Source of the DNA: Lawsonella sp012842085
GTDB lineage: Bacteria; Actinomycetota; Actinomycetes; Mycobacteriales; Mycobacteriaceae
Reading direction: 5' to 3'
Assembly (NCBI GenBank): GCA_036749735.1
Contig: DAINXV010000003.1
Coordinates: 1 to 64,000 of the forward strand
Length of the DNA stretch: 64,000 nucleotides
The notes under the pieces are model-generated. The model did no database searches. It saw nothing but the letters and a program-made list of their open reading frames with translations, and was not told where the DNA came from. Numbering within the stretch: position 1 is the stretch's first letter; the number at the start of each line of letters is the position of its first letter. Positions 43,445-52,824 of the stretch are shown piece by piece. The position numbers were made by a program, and so were the translations under genes.

Positions 43445-46400
43445 TATTGAGCGTCGTCCTTTTTATCAATGGGGTAGGCAATCTGCACCACCATGTGCTC
43501 GCCGTTCTCATTAACTGTGTCGGCACGGCCCACGGGCAGCGGACGGGCTTTACGTCCGTTGAGGATGGCACCTTCTTCCTTAGATCCGTTCATCAAAAGT
43601 GTGGTGGGGTGCAATTCACGGAGTCGAGTGAGAAAGGGCTCGAAGCTGGCGCGCGAGAATCCGGTACAGCGGCGTGCCACAATGACATGCAAACCAATGT
43701 CACGGCCATAGGGCAGCAGCTCAACGAGATCCAATAGGGGGTTTCCGGAGGAGCTTGCGACCAAGTCATAGTCATCGACAACCAGGTACACGTCAGGCCC
43801 TTCCCACCAGGAGCGGTTCTGCAACTGAACTGGATCGATAACACCCGATGGCAGTCGATCTTCCAGGGCTTTTTTGAGCTGCCCAGCAAAAGACATTACT
43901 TCCTGCTTGGTGGAGGCATATCCTGCCAGGTGGCTTTGTGGGCAGGCGCCTAGGAGTTGACGGCGATAGTCAACAATGAGGAATTTGGCGTCTTTGGGCT
44001 CTGCCACTTTAGTTAGCCGTTGCACAAATGTGCGCAGGAGCGTGGATTTACCGGAGCCGTCACCGATAACGAGCAGATTCTCTTTTTGGCCAGTGTCGAA
44101 AACGTAGTTCCCCAGGGTGTTTCCTTCGATGCCCAAAGGCACTCGGTACCCATGGCCACTGCGGGTAATGGGCTCCAGTTCTGCCAGATCGGCCACGCGC
44201 GGCAGCAACGCCAACGGCTGCACCGGAGGCACAGACTCCCAGCGCTCAGCAATCTGCAACAAACCAGCTTGGTTTTGGAGAGCGAACAAGAAATGGAGAC
44301 CCGTTTCGGTAATACCGCGGCCCGGCATCTTGGGAACCTTTTCAGCGTTCCGGCGCCCCATCATGGAGTCGGCGGTGTCGCCGAGGCGAAGCTCCCACCG
44401 GGTGGTGAGACTGTCACGCGGCGCAGCACGCACATCCGCCCATCGCTGCGCACTAACCACAAGGTGAATATTGTAGGAAAGACCTTCGCGGGCGATCTGC
44501 CGGACTTTCTCCTCAATCTCCATGTCGTTTTCTACGAGGGCGGCCCAGCCGTCAATCATGAGGACAATATGCTGCTCGATAGGCAGTTCGCCATCTGCAC
44601 GGCCTCGCAATTCCTGCCCGACCTCAGCAAATGTGCGTTCCAAACGTTCCGTATCGGAGGTTGAGCAAACCGATGCGCAATGCGGCAAGATACGCAGGTG
44701 GGAAAGTACGCCACCACCAGCGTCAACCGCATAAAGTTTAAGATTTTCGGGGGAATTCTCTTGGCAGAGCGCGGAGGCGATCGTCACCAGCGCCTCGGAT
44801 TTACCGGACTGGGTCGTTCCTACGACTAGAGCATGTTCCACGCTGGACAGTGACACGCGCATTGCTTTACGCATCTGTTGCGCCGGCACGTCCACCAGTC
44901 CCACAACGCCTTGCTGGGAAAGCTCATCTACTTCCATCACCCCGGAAGTGGAAACCGCCAACAGTTGTGCAGCTTCTGTTACGCTGATCTGCTCTGGCAA
45001 GGGCGGCAACCACACTTGGTGTGCTCGCGGCAGGTTCGCAGGGAACTTGTTGAGGAGGGTGTGAAAGATAGTCCGTTCCTCGGAGTCCTCCTCGACCGGA
45101 TGTTCCTCTTCCGCGGCTTCGATAGTGACCTCGGGTTGTTCCTCCCGCACCTCAATGGAATATCCATAGGTGCCGGCGCGAAGGGGGCTGACACCATAAA
45201 ACTCTAGGAAGCGATCTTCCTTGTCATAGACTTCGAGCTCGTCTCGGTCGCGGCGGTGGACTCTTTTTTGCACCGCACCGGACACGTAAAAGGCGCGGAA
45301 TTTCTGTAGCTCTTCACCGCCGCCGCAAAGATAACCCACACCGGGCATCTGGGGGAGTTCGTAGGCTGCTGCCACCCCGATAACAGAGCGGGATTCCGCG
45401 GCGGAGAAAGTTTTGAGAGCAATCCGATACGACAGGTGGGATTCCAATCCCCGCAGTTTACCCGCATCAATACGCTGGGATGCGAGCAACAAGTGAACGT
45501 GGAGGGAACGTCCAAGCCGACCAATCTGCACGAAAAGATCAGCAAAATCCGGGCGTTCCGACAGCAACTCCGAAAACTCGTCCACAATAATGAGCAGAGC
45601 GGGAAGGTGCGGGTATTTTTCCACATCTACCAGCCCCCGTGAGCGGGCCTTATTGTATTCATCAATATTGGCGTAGCCGCCCGCCGCATGCAGGATCTCC
45701 TGACGGCGCCGAAGTTCACCTTCCAGAGCGGCGTACATACGTTCCACCGCCAGGGCATCATCAGACAAGTTAGTGATGACTGCCGCCACGTGGGGTGCCC
45801 CCGCAATACCGGAGAATGTTGCGCCACCTTTAAAGTCAATAAGAACAAGGTTCACTTGGTCGGGGCTGTGGGAGGCCAACAAGCCAGCAACCAAAGTGCG
45901 CAGCAGCTCGGATTTACCGGAACCGGTAGCACCAATACAGAGTCCGTGTGGCCCCACACCACCTTGTGCAGATTCCTTGAAGTCCAGATAAACAGGCTTG
46001 CCTTCATCGTCCAAGCCGAAAGGAATCCGCAGCCGGTCCCGGCCCACCTTCAAAGACCAATCGCGGTCGGCCAAGAAATTATCAACTTCCCCCATACCAA
46101 GCAGGGTGAAGAGGTCTTCTTTTGTCGTTTCCTCATCGTCCCCTGCGGCGGCAGTGTCGCCCTTCGCGGCTACCGACAATCCAGCTAATTGGTGTGCCGC
46201 TGCAGTGGCATCGGCATGGGAGAGTTGTTCGGCATATCCGACCACCGAGTATTCACCTTCGAAACTGGCGGTAAGAACGTTCTCCTCATCAACATGCAGC
46301 CACATGCCCTGTTCATCATCTTCTTCATGAGGGAGGAAAGCGATCACATTGTTGAAGTAGGGACCACGGGCTTCCAGAAACTCTGCACTGTCGGTGATGA

Positions 46401-47349
46401 GCACGGTGGTGCCGGTAGCTGGAACCACCGCACGCATATCAAAAACATTGTCCAGCAAGTTCACCGGGTAGAGGTCAGCAGCTTCTTGACGCACGACGTG
46501 GGGAGCCCACTTCATGAGCTCCAGCCATTCGGGATCTTCACAAGCCAAAATAACGTGGCAATCTTCGGGGTGGTGGGTAAGCAAAAATGTCATCACCATA
46601 GACCGGAAGAGAGCTCGAGATTTCTCTTCATCCCCTGTTACCGCAACCCGTCCAAAGCCTTTCATACTGAAGACAATGGGCATGTCAGACAGCATATTGG
46701 CCTGCTGCGAAAAGAGGTGCAGGGCAGCTACCGAAATGGGTTCTAGTTCCTCTTCACGGGGTAGTTCCGGAAAAATGTATTTCTCTTCCGTGGCACGCGG
46801 CCCACTGGCGATACGTAGGCAAAGGAAAGAATCGTCATCTTCCCTAATCGCCCAAAAATAGCGATGATCAAAAACTGAACGATAGCGCGCACCATGCGGG
46901 AACCGCTCCTCTTCTTCCTTGCGGAAAAGCTGTTGCAGTTCATTCCGTTCGTCTTCCAGCTCTGCGAGATAACGAATATATTCGCGGCGGCGGCGCATCA
47001 TCTCCTGTTTGGTGTTTCCGCCTCCCAGGGAGCTAGAAATCATCGTGCCGGCAGATGCCAGCATCATGATCGGAAACATCAGCATCATCGGGCTCATGCG
47101 GCCGCCAGATCGAGCCATCCAGATGACAGAACCAAGAACACCTACCACCATGACGATGGGCATGAGTTTGGGGAGCAGCGGTGTGGGATCTGCGGTCGGC
47201 ACCTCCGGAGCAGGCTCAATCTCGATCGGCTCAAACTCTGCGGATTCCGGATCGGGAAGACGACGCAGCCGTACCGGACGGGTGACTTCCGCGCGGAAGC
47301 CCGTCGTGCTGCCATTCATATGCGCTTGTGAAGATTGGTGTTCAGACAT
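43444..47349 (-). CDS. eccC4: ESX-4 motor ATPase EccC
   Basis: A 1301-residue FtsK/SpoIIIE-type motor of the ESX-4 type VII system in the inner membrane. It has two membrane segments (about 62-79 and 86-105), then three nucleotide domains with Walker A GATGSGKS (473-480), GTTQSGKS (844-851) and GDGSGKS (1096-1102, one residue shorter than the canonical eight). Walker B LLIIVDE follows in the first domain. EccCa and EccCb are one chain here, as usual for ESX-4. The ATG follows GGGGAA. It leads a minus-strand unit with the Rv3446c-like gene, esxU and esxT and diverges from eccD. Confidence 0.96.
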   Translation of the reverse strand: MSEHQSSQAHMNGSTTGFRAEVTRPVRLRRLPDPESAEFEPIEIEPAPEVPTADPTPLLPKLMPIVMVVGVLGSVIWMARSGGRMSPMMLMFPIMMLASAGTMISSSLGGGNTKQEMMRRRREYIRYLAELEDERNELQQLFRKEEEERFPHGARYRSVFDHRYFWAIREDDDSFLCLRIASGPRATEEKYIFPELPREEELEPISVAALHLFSQQANMLSDMPIVFSMKGFGRVAVTGDEEKSRALFRSMVMTFLLTHHPEDCHVILACEDPEWLELMKWAPHVVRQEAADLYPVNLLDNVFDMRAVVPATGTTVLITDSAEFLEARGPYFNNVIAFLPHEEDDEQGMWLHVDEENVLTASFEGEYSVVGYAEQLSHADATAAAHQLAGLSVAAKGDTAAAGDDEETTKEDLFTLLGMGEVDNFLADRDWSLKVGRDRLRIPFGLDDEGKPVYLDFKESAQGGVGPHGLCIGATGSGKSELLRTLVAGLLASHSPDQVNLVLIDFKGGATFSGIAGAPHVAAVITNLSDDALAVERMYAALEGELRRRQEILHAAGGYANIDEYNKARSRGLVDVEKYPHLPALLIIVDEFSELLSERPDFADLFVQIGRLGRSLHVHLLLASQRIDAGKLRGLESHLSYRIALKTFSAAESRSVIGVAAAYELPQMPGVGYLCGGGEELQKFRAFYVSGAVQKRVHRRDRDELEVYDKEDRFLEFYGVSPLRAGTYGYSIEVREEQPEVTIEAAEEEHPVEEDSEERTIFHTLLNKFPANLPRAHQVWLPPLPEQISVTEAAQLLAVSTSGVMEVDELSQQGVVGLVDVPAQQMRKAMRVSLSSVEHALVVGTTQSGKSEALVTIASALCQENSPENLKLYAVDAGGGVLSHLRILPHCASVCSTSDTERLERTFAEVGQELRGRADGELPIEQHIVLMIDGWAALVENDMEIEEKVRQIAREGLSYNIHLVVSAQRWADVRAAPRDSLTTRWELRLGDTADSMMGRRNAEKVPKMPGRGITETGLHFLFALQNQAGLLQIAERWESVPPVQPLALLPRVADLAELEPITRSGHGYRVPLGIEGNTLGNYVFDTGQKENLLVIGDGSGKSTLLRTFVQRLTKVAEPKDAKFLIVDYRRQLLGACPQSHLAGYASTKQEVMSFAGQLKKALEDRLPSGVIDPVQLQNRSWWEGPDVYLVVDDYDLVASSSGNPLLDLVELLPYGRDIGLHVIVARRCTGFSRASFEPFLTRLRELHPTTLLMNGSKEEGAILNGRKARPLPVGRADTVNENGEHMVVQIAYPIDKKDDAQ

Positions 47350-47585
47350 AATTCCCCTAGTGAACTCTGCGGCCGATCATAAACAACTCACTATTTTGGT
47401 GGGGACGCTACATTGTCATCAACCATAAAACCCCACCAATTAAGTCACTTGTTTTTTACGCATTTCCGCTGCTCAAGGACTTTTATTTGCAAAGGAAACC
47501 ATCATAAATGAAAAGTAAACCCTTGACGTTTTGGGGCCTGCCTATCAGGGTGTAATAGTCCATCTCTCTTTAATGGGGGTTAATT

Positions 47586-48995
47586 ATGGTCGCCTTGCGC
47601 GTCAACATCCATACACCGCAGGAACGTATTTCGATTGCTATCCCGAGTACGCTCTTTCCCACCGAAGCTGCGTCCTACCTGCTGCAATTACTGCGCCAGC
47701 AAAAAGCAAACAGCGACGTGGACGACCCGTTGAACCCAACGTATGTGGAACAAGTAACTGATGCGCCTTGGCAGCTTTCCCACCTCACACAGGGGCCACT
47801 GCACGAAGACCGCACCCTTTTCGACAATGGGGTTCGTGACGGAGATGTGCTGCTCTTCGACAACAACCTGCACACCGCGGGTGTAGTACGGAACCCGAAA
47901 CCAAAACAAGAGCTGGTGGACGCTCTCACCGACGAAGAAAGACTGTCGGAACTACGGCAGTCGGGTCGCTCCATTAGTTTCGTTGCTCTCCTCATGATGG
48001 TGGTGGGGGCTTTTGCTGCTGCCTTCCACCCCAGTTGGTGGAGTTTCGGAATTATTGCTGCCGCACTTATCGCTACCATGGCCTTCAACATGGTGGTGCT
48101 ATACCGACAAGGTGACAACGACAGTTTGCGCATCAGCGCCATAGCTTTCGCTCTCGCCATCCCCCTCGGTTTAGCTATTCCGACTGTTCACGAAGCACTC
48201 ACCCTACCCACAAAATTACTTATTGGGGTGGTGGTGCTCATGTTCTTCATTCTCGTTTATCACGGGCTGCGCCTAGCACCGATCAAAGAACCTGGCGTGG
48301 GTGGCTTGCTGGTAGCCGTCTTATTTGTACTTCTCGGCCTTATCTTGGTGGAATTCACTGACCTTACATTTCGCTCCATTGGCAGCACTGGCCTACTTAT
48401 TAGCTGCATCTTGCTGCTTGGTTCAGCCCGGATTTCCCTCTGGATCGCACGCGTCAAAGTACCTATTACTGCGCTCATAGATATTGATCTTCCGCTCTTT
48501 ACGCAAACTCCTCTCAACTCGGATTTACAGAAGAAGATTAGTCTCGCACGCCACCTTCACAGCGTGATCACTATCGGCGCAGTGTATCTGGTGGTGGCGT
48601 CTACTCTCGCAATGATGGAATGGCCATGGGCCGAACATTACGAAATGCCGAACGTATGGCAGTGGCTACTGCTGTCTTTCGTGATCATCGCGCTTTTGTC
48701 CTCTGCCGTCCACGCGGTTTACCGCCATCACACGTTGTGGCTTCTCGCAGGAACACAACTAGTTTTCTCAATTATTGCGGTCACCATCGCGGTGGCAGCA
48801 CATCCCGCCGGTGGTTTTGCGCTACTCCTCGGATCGCTCATTGTGATGAGCAGCTTGTGGCTGTGGGTGACGCAATGGAGCATCACCCCCATCGTGCAGA
48901 AAGTTATTGAGGTCATCGAGATTATTTTGCTGTCGATTGCACTGCCCATCGGCATTGTTGCAAACGGCCTCGTTCCGTTCTTGCTGTCCCTCTAG
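47586..48995 (+). CDS. eccD4: ESX-4 membrane channel protein EccD
   Basis: A 469-residue protein with an N-terminal ubiquitin-like domain (about 1-95, VALRVNIHTPQERISIAIP at the start) and about eleven membrane segments from residue 130 to the end. EccD forms the large lipid-filled vestibule of the ESX membrane complex. The ATG is preceded by GGGGG. The mycP stop/start junction follows with no gap. The divergent 236-base gap to eccC should hold promoters for both arms; a TTGACG (47523-47528) is present but a well-spaced -10 was not found. Confidence 0.93.
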   Translation: MVALRVNIHTPQERISIAIPSTLFPTEAASYLLQLLRQQKANSDVDDPLNPTYVEQVTDAPWQLSHLTQGPLHEDRTLFDNGVRDGDVLLFDNNLHTAGVVRNPKPKQELVDALTDEERLSELRQSGRSISFVALLMMVVGAFAAAFHPSWWSFGIIAAALIATMAFNMVVLYRQGDNDSLRISAIAFALAIPLGLAIPTVHEALTLPTKLLIGVVVLMFFILVYHGLRLAPIKEPGVGGLLVAVLFVLLGLILVEFTDLTFRSIGSTGLLISCILLLGSARISLWIARVKVPITALIDIDLPLFTQTPLNSDLQKKISLARHLHSVITIGAVYLVVASTLAMMEWPWAEHYEMPNVWQWLLLSFVIIALLSSAVHAVYRHHTLWLLAGTQLVFSIIAVTIAVAAHPAGGFALLLGSLIVMSSLWLWVTQWSITPIVQKVIEVIEIILLSIALPIGIVANGLVPFLLSL

Positions 48996-50381
48996 GTGCC
49001 CCCGATGTCTCCAACCGGCCGTATCGTCATTAGCGCAGTACTAAGCCTCACGCTGCTGAGCCAAATGGGAGTGCCAACTGCTCGTGCTGAAGTTTATATG
49101 CCTCCCACAGTGAATTCGTCGGCTCTTCCCAACGGCGGTATTACTGAAAAAACCAAAAAGACTGTTCCCTGCAACAGCCCGGCAACCAGCGACAATATTG
49201 AGAAAAATAAGCGCCAACAGCAGTTTCGGCCCCTCATCAATGCCCGCCCCGTGTGGTCCACCACCCAAGGGGAAGGCCAAACTGTCGCAATCATCGACAC
49301 CGGGATCAACCCGCACCCTCGTCTCAAAAACTTGGAAGGACTCGCGGACTTTAACGCCGATCGCGGGCTTAATGATTGCGACCAGCATGGCAGCCTGGTT
49401 GCGGCTATTTTGGCCGCCCAACCGCAAGAGGATGGTTTTGCGGGTGTCGCTCCCGGAGTGAGAATTCTTTCCATCCGTCAAACATCTAGCCATTACGGAA
49501 TATTAAAAGATCCGTTTGAAGGCCGTGAACGGCGCCTACCGCCCGGTGTTCGCCACCCCGAACCCCAGCTAGAAGGTAATCCTGGAAATGTTATTACGCT
49601 CGCGAAAGCGGTACGGATAGCAGCCGACGCAGGTGCCACGGTCATCAATATTTCCCAGGCCGCCTGCCGTCCCCGCGGGCACTCATTGGGAGATGAGGCT
49701 CTTGGTGCCGCCATTAGCTATGCGGTACAGGTGAAAGACATTGTGGTGGTCACTGCTGCTGGAAACTTAGTGGACGAGTGCCGCGACCAAAACGAAATCA
49801 TGCCACTCACCACCGCTTCCATTCCGCAGGAAAAAGTCAAGACTATTGTCAGCCCGGCATATTTCGACAACTTGGTGCTCACCGTAGGATCAGTGGCACA
49901 AGATGGCAGTCCCTCTGATTTCTCCATAGCTGGCCCGTGGGTGGATGTTGTTGCCCCCGGCGAAGGGATAGTGTCTCTAGGGCCGAGAGGTTTAGTGGAC
50001 GCAGTCCAAGACGACAAAGGAAACCGCGGTGATCTCCAAGGCACCAGTTTTGCGACGCCTTTTGTTTCCGGTGTGGTCGCCTTGGTTCGTGCCAAGCACC
50101 CCGACTGGAGTGCGCAGCAAGTCATGGATCAAATTAAAGAAACCGCGCGTCCCCTCTCCGGTGGACGCAACACCCAAGTGGGCTACGGCCTGGTAGATCC
50201 CATTGCTGCCGTCAACTCCACCCCCAAGGCACGTGCTGCTGCGGGGGCCGGAATTCCCTTCCGCGACTACCAAGAAAAACAACCGAGCATTATTTTCGGT
50301 GGCATTCTTATTGGCATCGTAGTGGTTGCAGCTGGCGGAGTTCTTGTCTGGTGGGTCCGGCGCAACCGCCGTCTTAACTAA
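48996..50381 (+). CDS. mycP4: ESX-4 mycosin protease MycP
   Basis: A 461-residue subtilisin-like serine protease with signal peptide (about 1-31), catalytic triad D101 (AIIDTGINPH), H131 (DQHGSLVAAI) and S351 (GTSFATPFVSG), and a C-terminal membrane anchor (about 433-456) followed by RRNRRLN. Mycosins cap and stabilise the ESX complex on the periplasmic side. The start is GTG next to the eccD stop; an ATG three codons later is equally possible. It converges on eccB with a 4-base overlap. Confidence 0.94.
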   Translation: MPPMSPTGRIVISAVLSLTLLSQMGVPTARAEVYMPPTVNSSALPNGGITEKTKKTVPCNSPATSDNIEKNKRQQQFRPLINARPVWSTTQGEGQTVAIIDTGINPHPRLKNLEGLADFNADRGLNDCDQHGSLVAAILAAQPQEDGFAGVAPGVRILSIRQTSSHYGILKDPFEGRERRLPPGVRHPEPQLEGNPGNVITLAKAVRIAADAGATVINISQAACRPRGHSLGDEALGAAISYAVQVKDIVVVTAAGNLVDECRDQNEIMPLTTASIPQEKVKTIVSPAYFDNLVLTVGSVAQDGSPSDFSIAGPWVDVVAPGEGIVSLGPRGLVDAVQDDKGNRGDLQGTSFATPFVSGVVALVRAKHPDWSAQQVMDQIKETARPLSGGRNTQVGYGLVDPIAAVNSTPKARAAAGAGIPFRDYQEKQPSIIFGGILIGIVVVAAGGVLVWWVRRNRRLN

Positions 50382-51529
50382 ACCTTCTCCTCCGCCACCA
50401 GATATGGACCAGTGCTGAGTTCTGCAATCATGGCCCACGGCATGGGCATAGTTTCGGTGCCTACCCCCAGCACATCCAGCATGTCTCGGCGGGTGCCGTA
50501 GCGGATACCGTCATCCCCCACCAACCACAGGTCAACCTGCTCAGACTGGTCGGATTCTTCCTTGTCAACAGGGGACTGCACAGTGCCGCCACCCACTAAT
50601 GGGGCGGCATATCCCAGCACAGCGCGCCGGCCTAGCAGAAGGAAAGCATCCACCTTGTCGCCGTCGTCATCCTGTTGGGAAAGATCAGTTGCCTGGCGCC
50701 ACTGCTCATTCAAATTGCCGCTTTCCAAAGTAAGCGTAGGTTCTCCAGAACCCTTCTCCACTCTCCACACAGCGCAAAGGGAGGTAGCACCAGTGTCCAC
50801 TGGCCAATGATTGAGCCGGGTGGGTGGCATGTCCACTAGGGAATTGAGGAGAGCTGCAGACACCATACGGGCACCATGATCCAAAGCATCATCGCGCTTC
50901 ACACCGGTGACGCGGCGCCGCTGCCCATTGGAAAGGAACCAAACATCGTCGTTATGAACCGCTAGCACAGTAGTTTTTTGCAGCTGGTCCAGGGAAGATT
51001 TTTCGGTAGCGGCAACCAGCATGGTAGAGCGCACTTTAAAGAAACGGTCCGTGGTGGGCTCAGCATAGTCGCACATGGCCCAGGCAACCCCGGCGTCTTC
51101 CAGACGGCCAGCATGTGCGGGAAGAGCACGCGGCCCCTGCGCAATACCAAGCGGAATGCCCTGCGCCAGACCCTCAATATCTTTATCCGTGACCACGGAC
51201 GGTTTAGCAGCGGTGCCTAGCACCAGCCGGGCGGCGGCTAACCCAGATACGGGGTGTAGCCGCTCCTCCTGCTGAACATACATTTGTCCAGAATCTCGCG
51301 AAAGTACCAGGTCACTCTTGGCGACAGCGTGGCGGGGTGAAATGGCGGCAATAACGCCGATCACCACAAGCACCAAAGCGGTTAAACCTAAGCCGATATA
51401 GAGTGCTCGCGAACGACGGGGCTTAATTTCTTCTTCCCACTTCCACTGCTCGTCCGGCATCCCTTCCAAAAGGTGCTTCATGACGTAGCTGTAGGCATTC
51501 ATGCGTGCTCGTGATTGTTCAGTTCCCAT
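50378..51529 (-). CDS. eccB4: ESX-4 core component EccB (short)
   Basis: A 383-residue single-pass membrane protein: short cytoplasmic N-terminus (1-41), membrane segment at about 42-64, then a large periplasmic domain that begins SPRHAVAKSDLVLSRDSG, typical of EccB. EccB proteins usually have about 470-500 residues, so roughly 100 are missing from the periplasmic repeats; no frameshift was seen and both ends look intact. It is on the opposite strand from mycP and transcribed toward it. Confidence 0.88.
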   Translation of the reverse strand: MGTEQSRARMNAYSYVMKHLLEGMPDEQWKWEEEIKPRRSRALYIGLGLTALVLVVIGVIAAISPRHAVAKSDLVLSRDSGQMYVQQEERLHPVSGLAAARLVLGTAAKPSVVTDKDIEGLAQGIPLGIAQGPRALPAHAGRLEDAGVAWAMCDYAEPTTDRFFKVRSTMLVAATEKSSLDQLQKTTVLAVHNDDVWFLSNGQRRRVTGVKRDDALDHGARMVSAALLNSLVDMPPTRLNHWPVDTGATSLCAVWRVEKGSGEPTLTLESGNLNEQWRQATDLSQQDDDGDKVDAFLLLGRRAVLGYAAPLVGGGTVQSPVDKEESDQSEQVDLWLVGDDGIRYGTRRDMLDVLGVGTETMPMPWAMIAELSTGPYLVAEEKV

Positions 51530-51669
51530 AAATGTAGCTTCCCCAAAAAATTACCGATGAACGTACGATACCGGGGTAAAGGAAAGTTGTGTGCTGCTAC
51601 TTTTCGCACCGTAGCGGCCATACGCGCTTTTCGCCCCAATTAAAGTTTTGAGATCTCGGAAAAGACTCC

Positions 51670-52818
51670 ATGCCGCACATACCTCAACTGGACAACACGG
51701 GCTTTGCTTTGCAGCTCAATCCGCAAAAAGACTATCCCCAGCTCTATACGGTTTCCCAAGAGCTGCAGCATATTTTGCAGACCACTCCAGGCAGTATGCT
51801 CACTATTCTGACTACGGTTGATAAGCGCCATTATGGATTGGCCAATAGCCCCCAGCAAGTGGAATGGCCGGAACAAAAAGTAATGATCGTCATGAGCTAT
51901 CCGGATTTGGGACACACTGACACCCAAAGTGGCGCAGATCTGGACTCGATTCTTATGTGGGCGGGGCATGCGGCAGTGGGCGCAATGCCACTTTCTGTGG
52001 ACAAAGCTCTGGAATTGGCGCGCGTGTGGGAAGCCAAGGGACAATTTGTGCCCATCCCGCAAAATTTTTCGGGCAGCTATCTGTGCGGCAGTACCGCCAC
52101 CGCGATGAGTGGGGAAGACAATTTAGTGATCTCCAACCGAGTGTGGTGGTCGGTGGAGCACCAGAGTTTTATGGTGACGGAGGCCTACTGCTTGGATCCG
52201 AAATCCCTGAACGGCCAAGAAACAGCTCCACTGGAAACCCGGCACCACATCCTCACCCACTACTACCCTTGTCCGCACTGGAGCTTGCCGGTACCCACCG
52301 CCAGTATTTTGTTGGGTATGGACCAGAACGACGAGGTCGCCCTATTGAATCTGCGGCAAGGCCACCGGGTGGCGTTCATTAACGCCCAGGATCCTGACGG
52401 CAATTGGCATCCCCTCTTCCACGACATGTGCTTCCGTTCCCAACAATCCGGTCTGCGATCCTATATTGCGACACACCGCCCCAATCCGTGGATTGCGCTT
52501 CGCAACCAGCTGGGACGCCACAAAATCACCTTCATTGAAGAGGCCTCCGAGGATCCCCAACCCCGTCAGCTGCTGCTCTGGGACTACCATGATTTGCCCA
52601 CCAACACGCTAGTAAACCGCTATTCGCAGGTGGGTAGCGTGGTGTGGACACAGGCCCACAGTTTGAAGCAGGCAGCACCGCTTTTCCCCAACTATGTGGT
52701 GGAGTGCCACTGGCCGCAGACTGCTGAGCAGCATCCCGAAAGCTACCTGGGGACATTAATTGCGGATGGGAAGACCAGGGTTATTCACGCGATCCGCGAA
52801 TCCCAAACTGTCTACTAA
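51670..52818 (+). CDS. Unknown soluble protein beside ESX-4
   Basis: A 382-residue protein with no signal peptide or membrane segment, relatively rich in His, Trp, Gln and Pro. It has hydrophobic strands (VMIVMSYPDLGH, RVAFINAQDPDG, QLLLWDYHDLP) consistent with an alpha/beta fold. It diverges from eccB across 140 bases, so it probably shares the ESX-4 promoter region. Not recognised; it is not the two-membrane-segment EccE. Confidence 0.7.
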   Translation: MPHIPQLDNTGFALQLNPQKDYPQLYTVSQELQHILQTTPGSMLTILTTVDKRHYGLANSPQQVEWPEQKVMIVMSYPDLGHTDTQSGADLDSILMWAGHAAVGAMPLSVDKALELARVWEAKGQFVPIPQNFSGSYLCGSTATAMSGEDNLVISNRVWWSVEHQSFMVTEAYCLDPKSLNGQETAPLETRHHILTHYYPCPHWSLPVPTASILLGMDQNDEVALLNLRQGHRVAFINAQDPDGNWHPLFHDMCFRSQQSGLRSYIATHRPNPWIALRNQLGRHKITFIEEASEDPQPRQLLLWDYHDLPTNTLVNRYSQVGSVVWTQAHSLKQAAPLFPNYVVECHWPQTAEQHPESYLGTLIADGKTRVIHAIRESQTVY

Positions 52819-52824
52819 AACCAG

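Noticed and set aside
48996..49007. Choice between GTG at 48996 and ATG at 49005 for MycP
   Set aside because: Neither has a clear ribosome binding site; GTG was kept because it directly follows the eccD stop, but ATG cannot be excluded.
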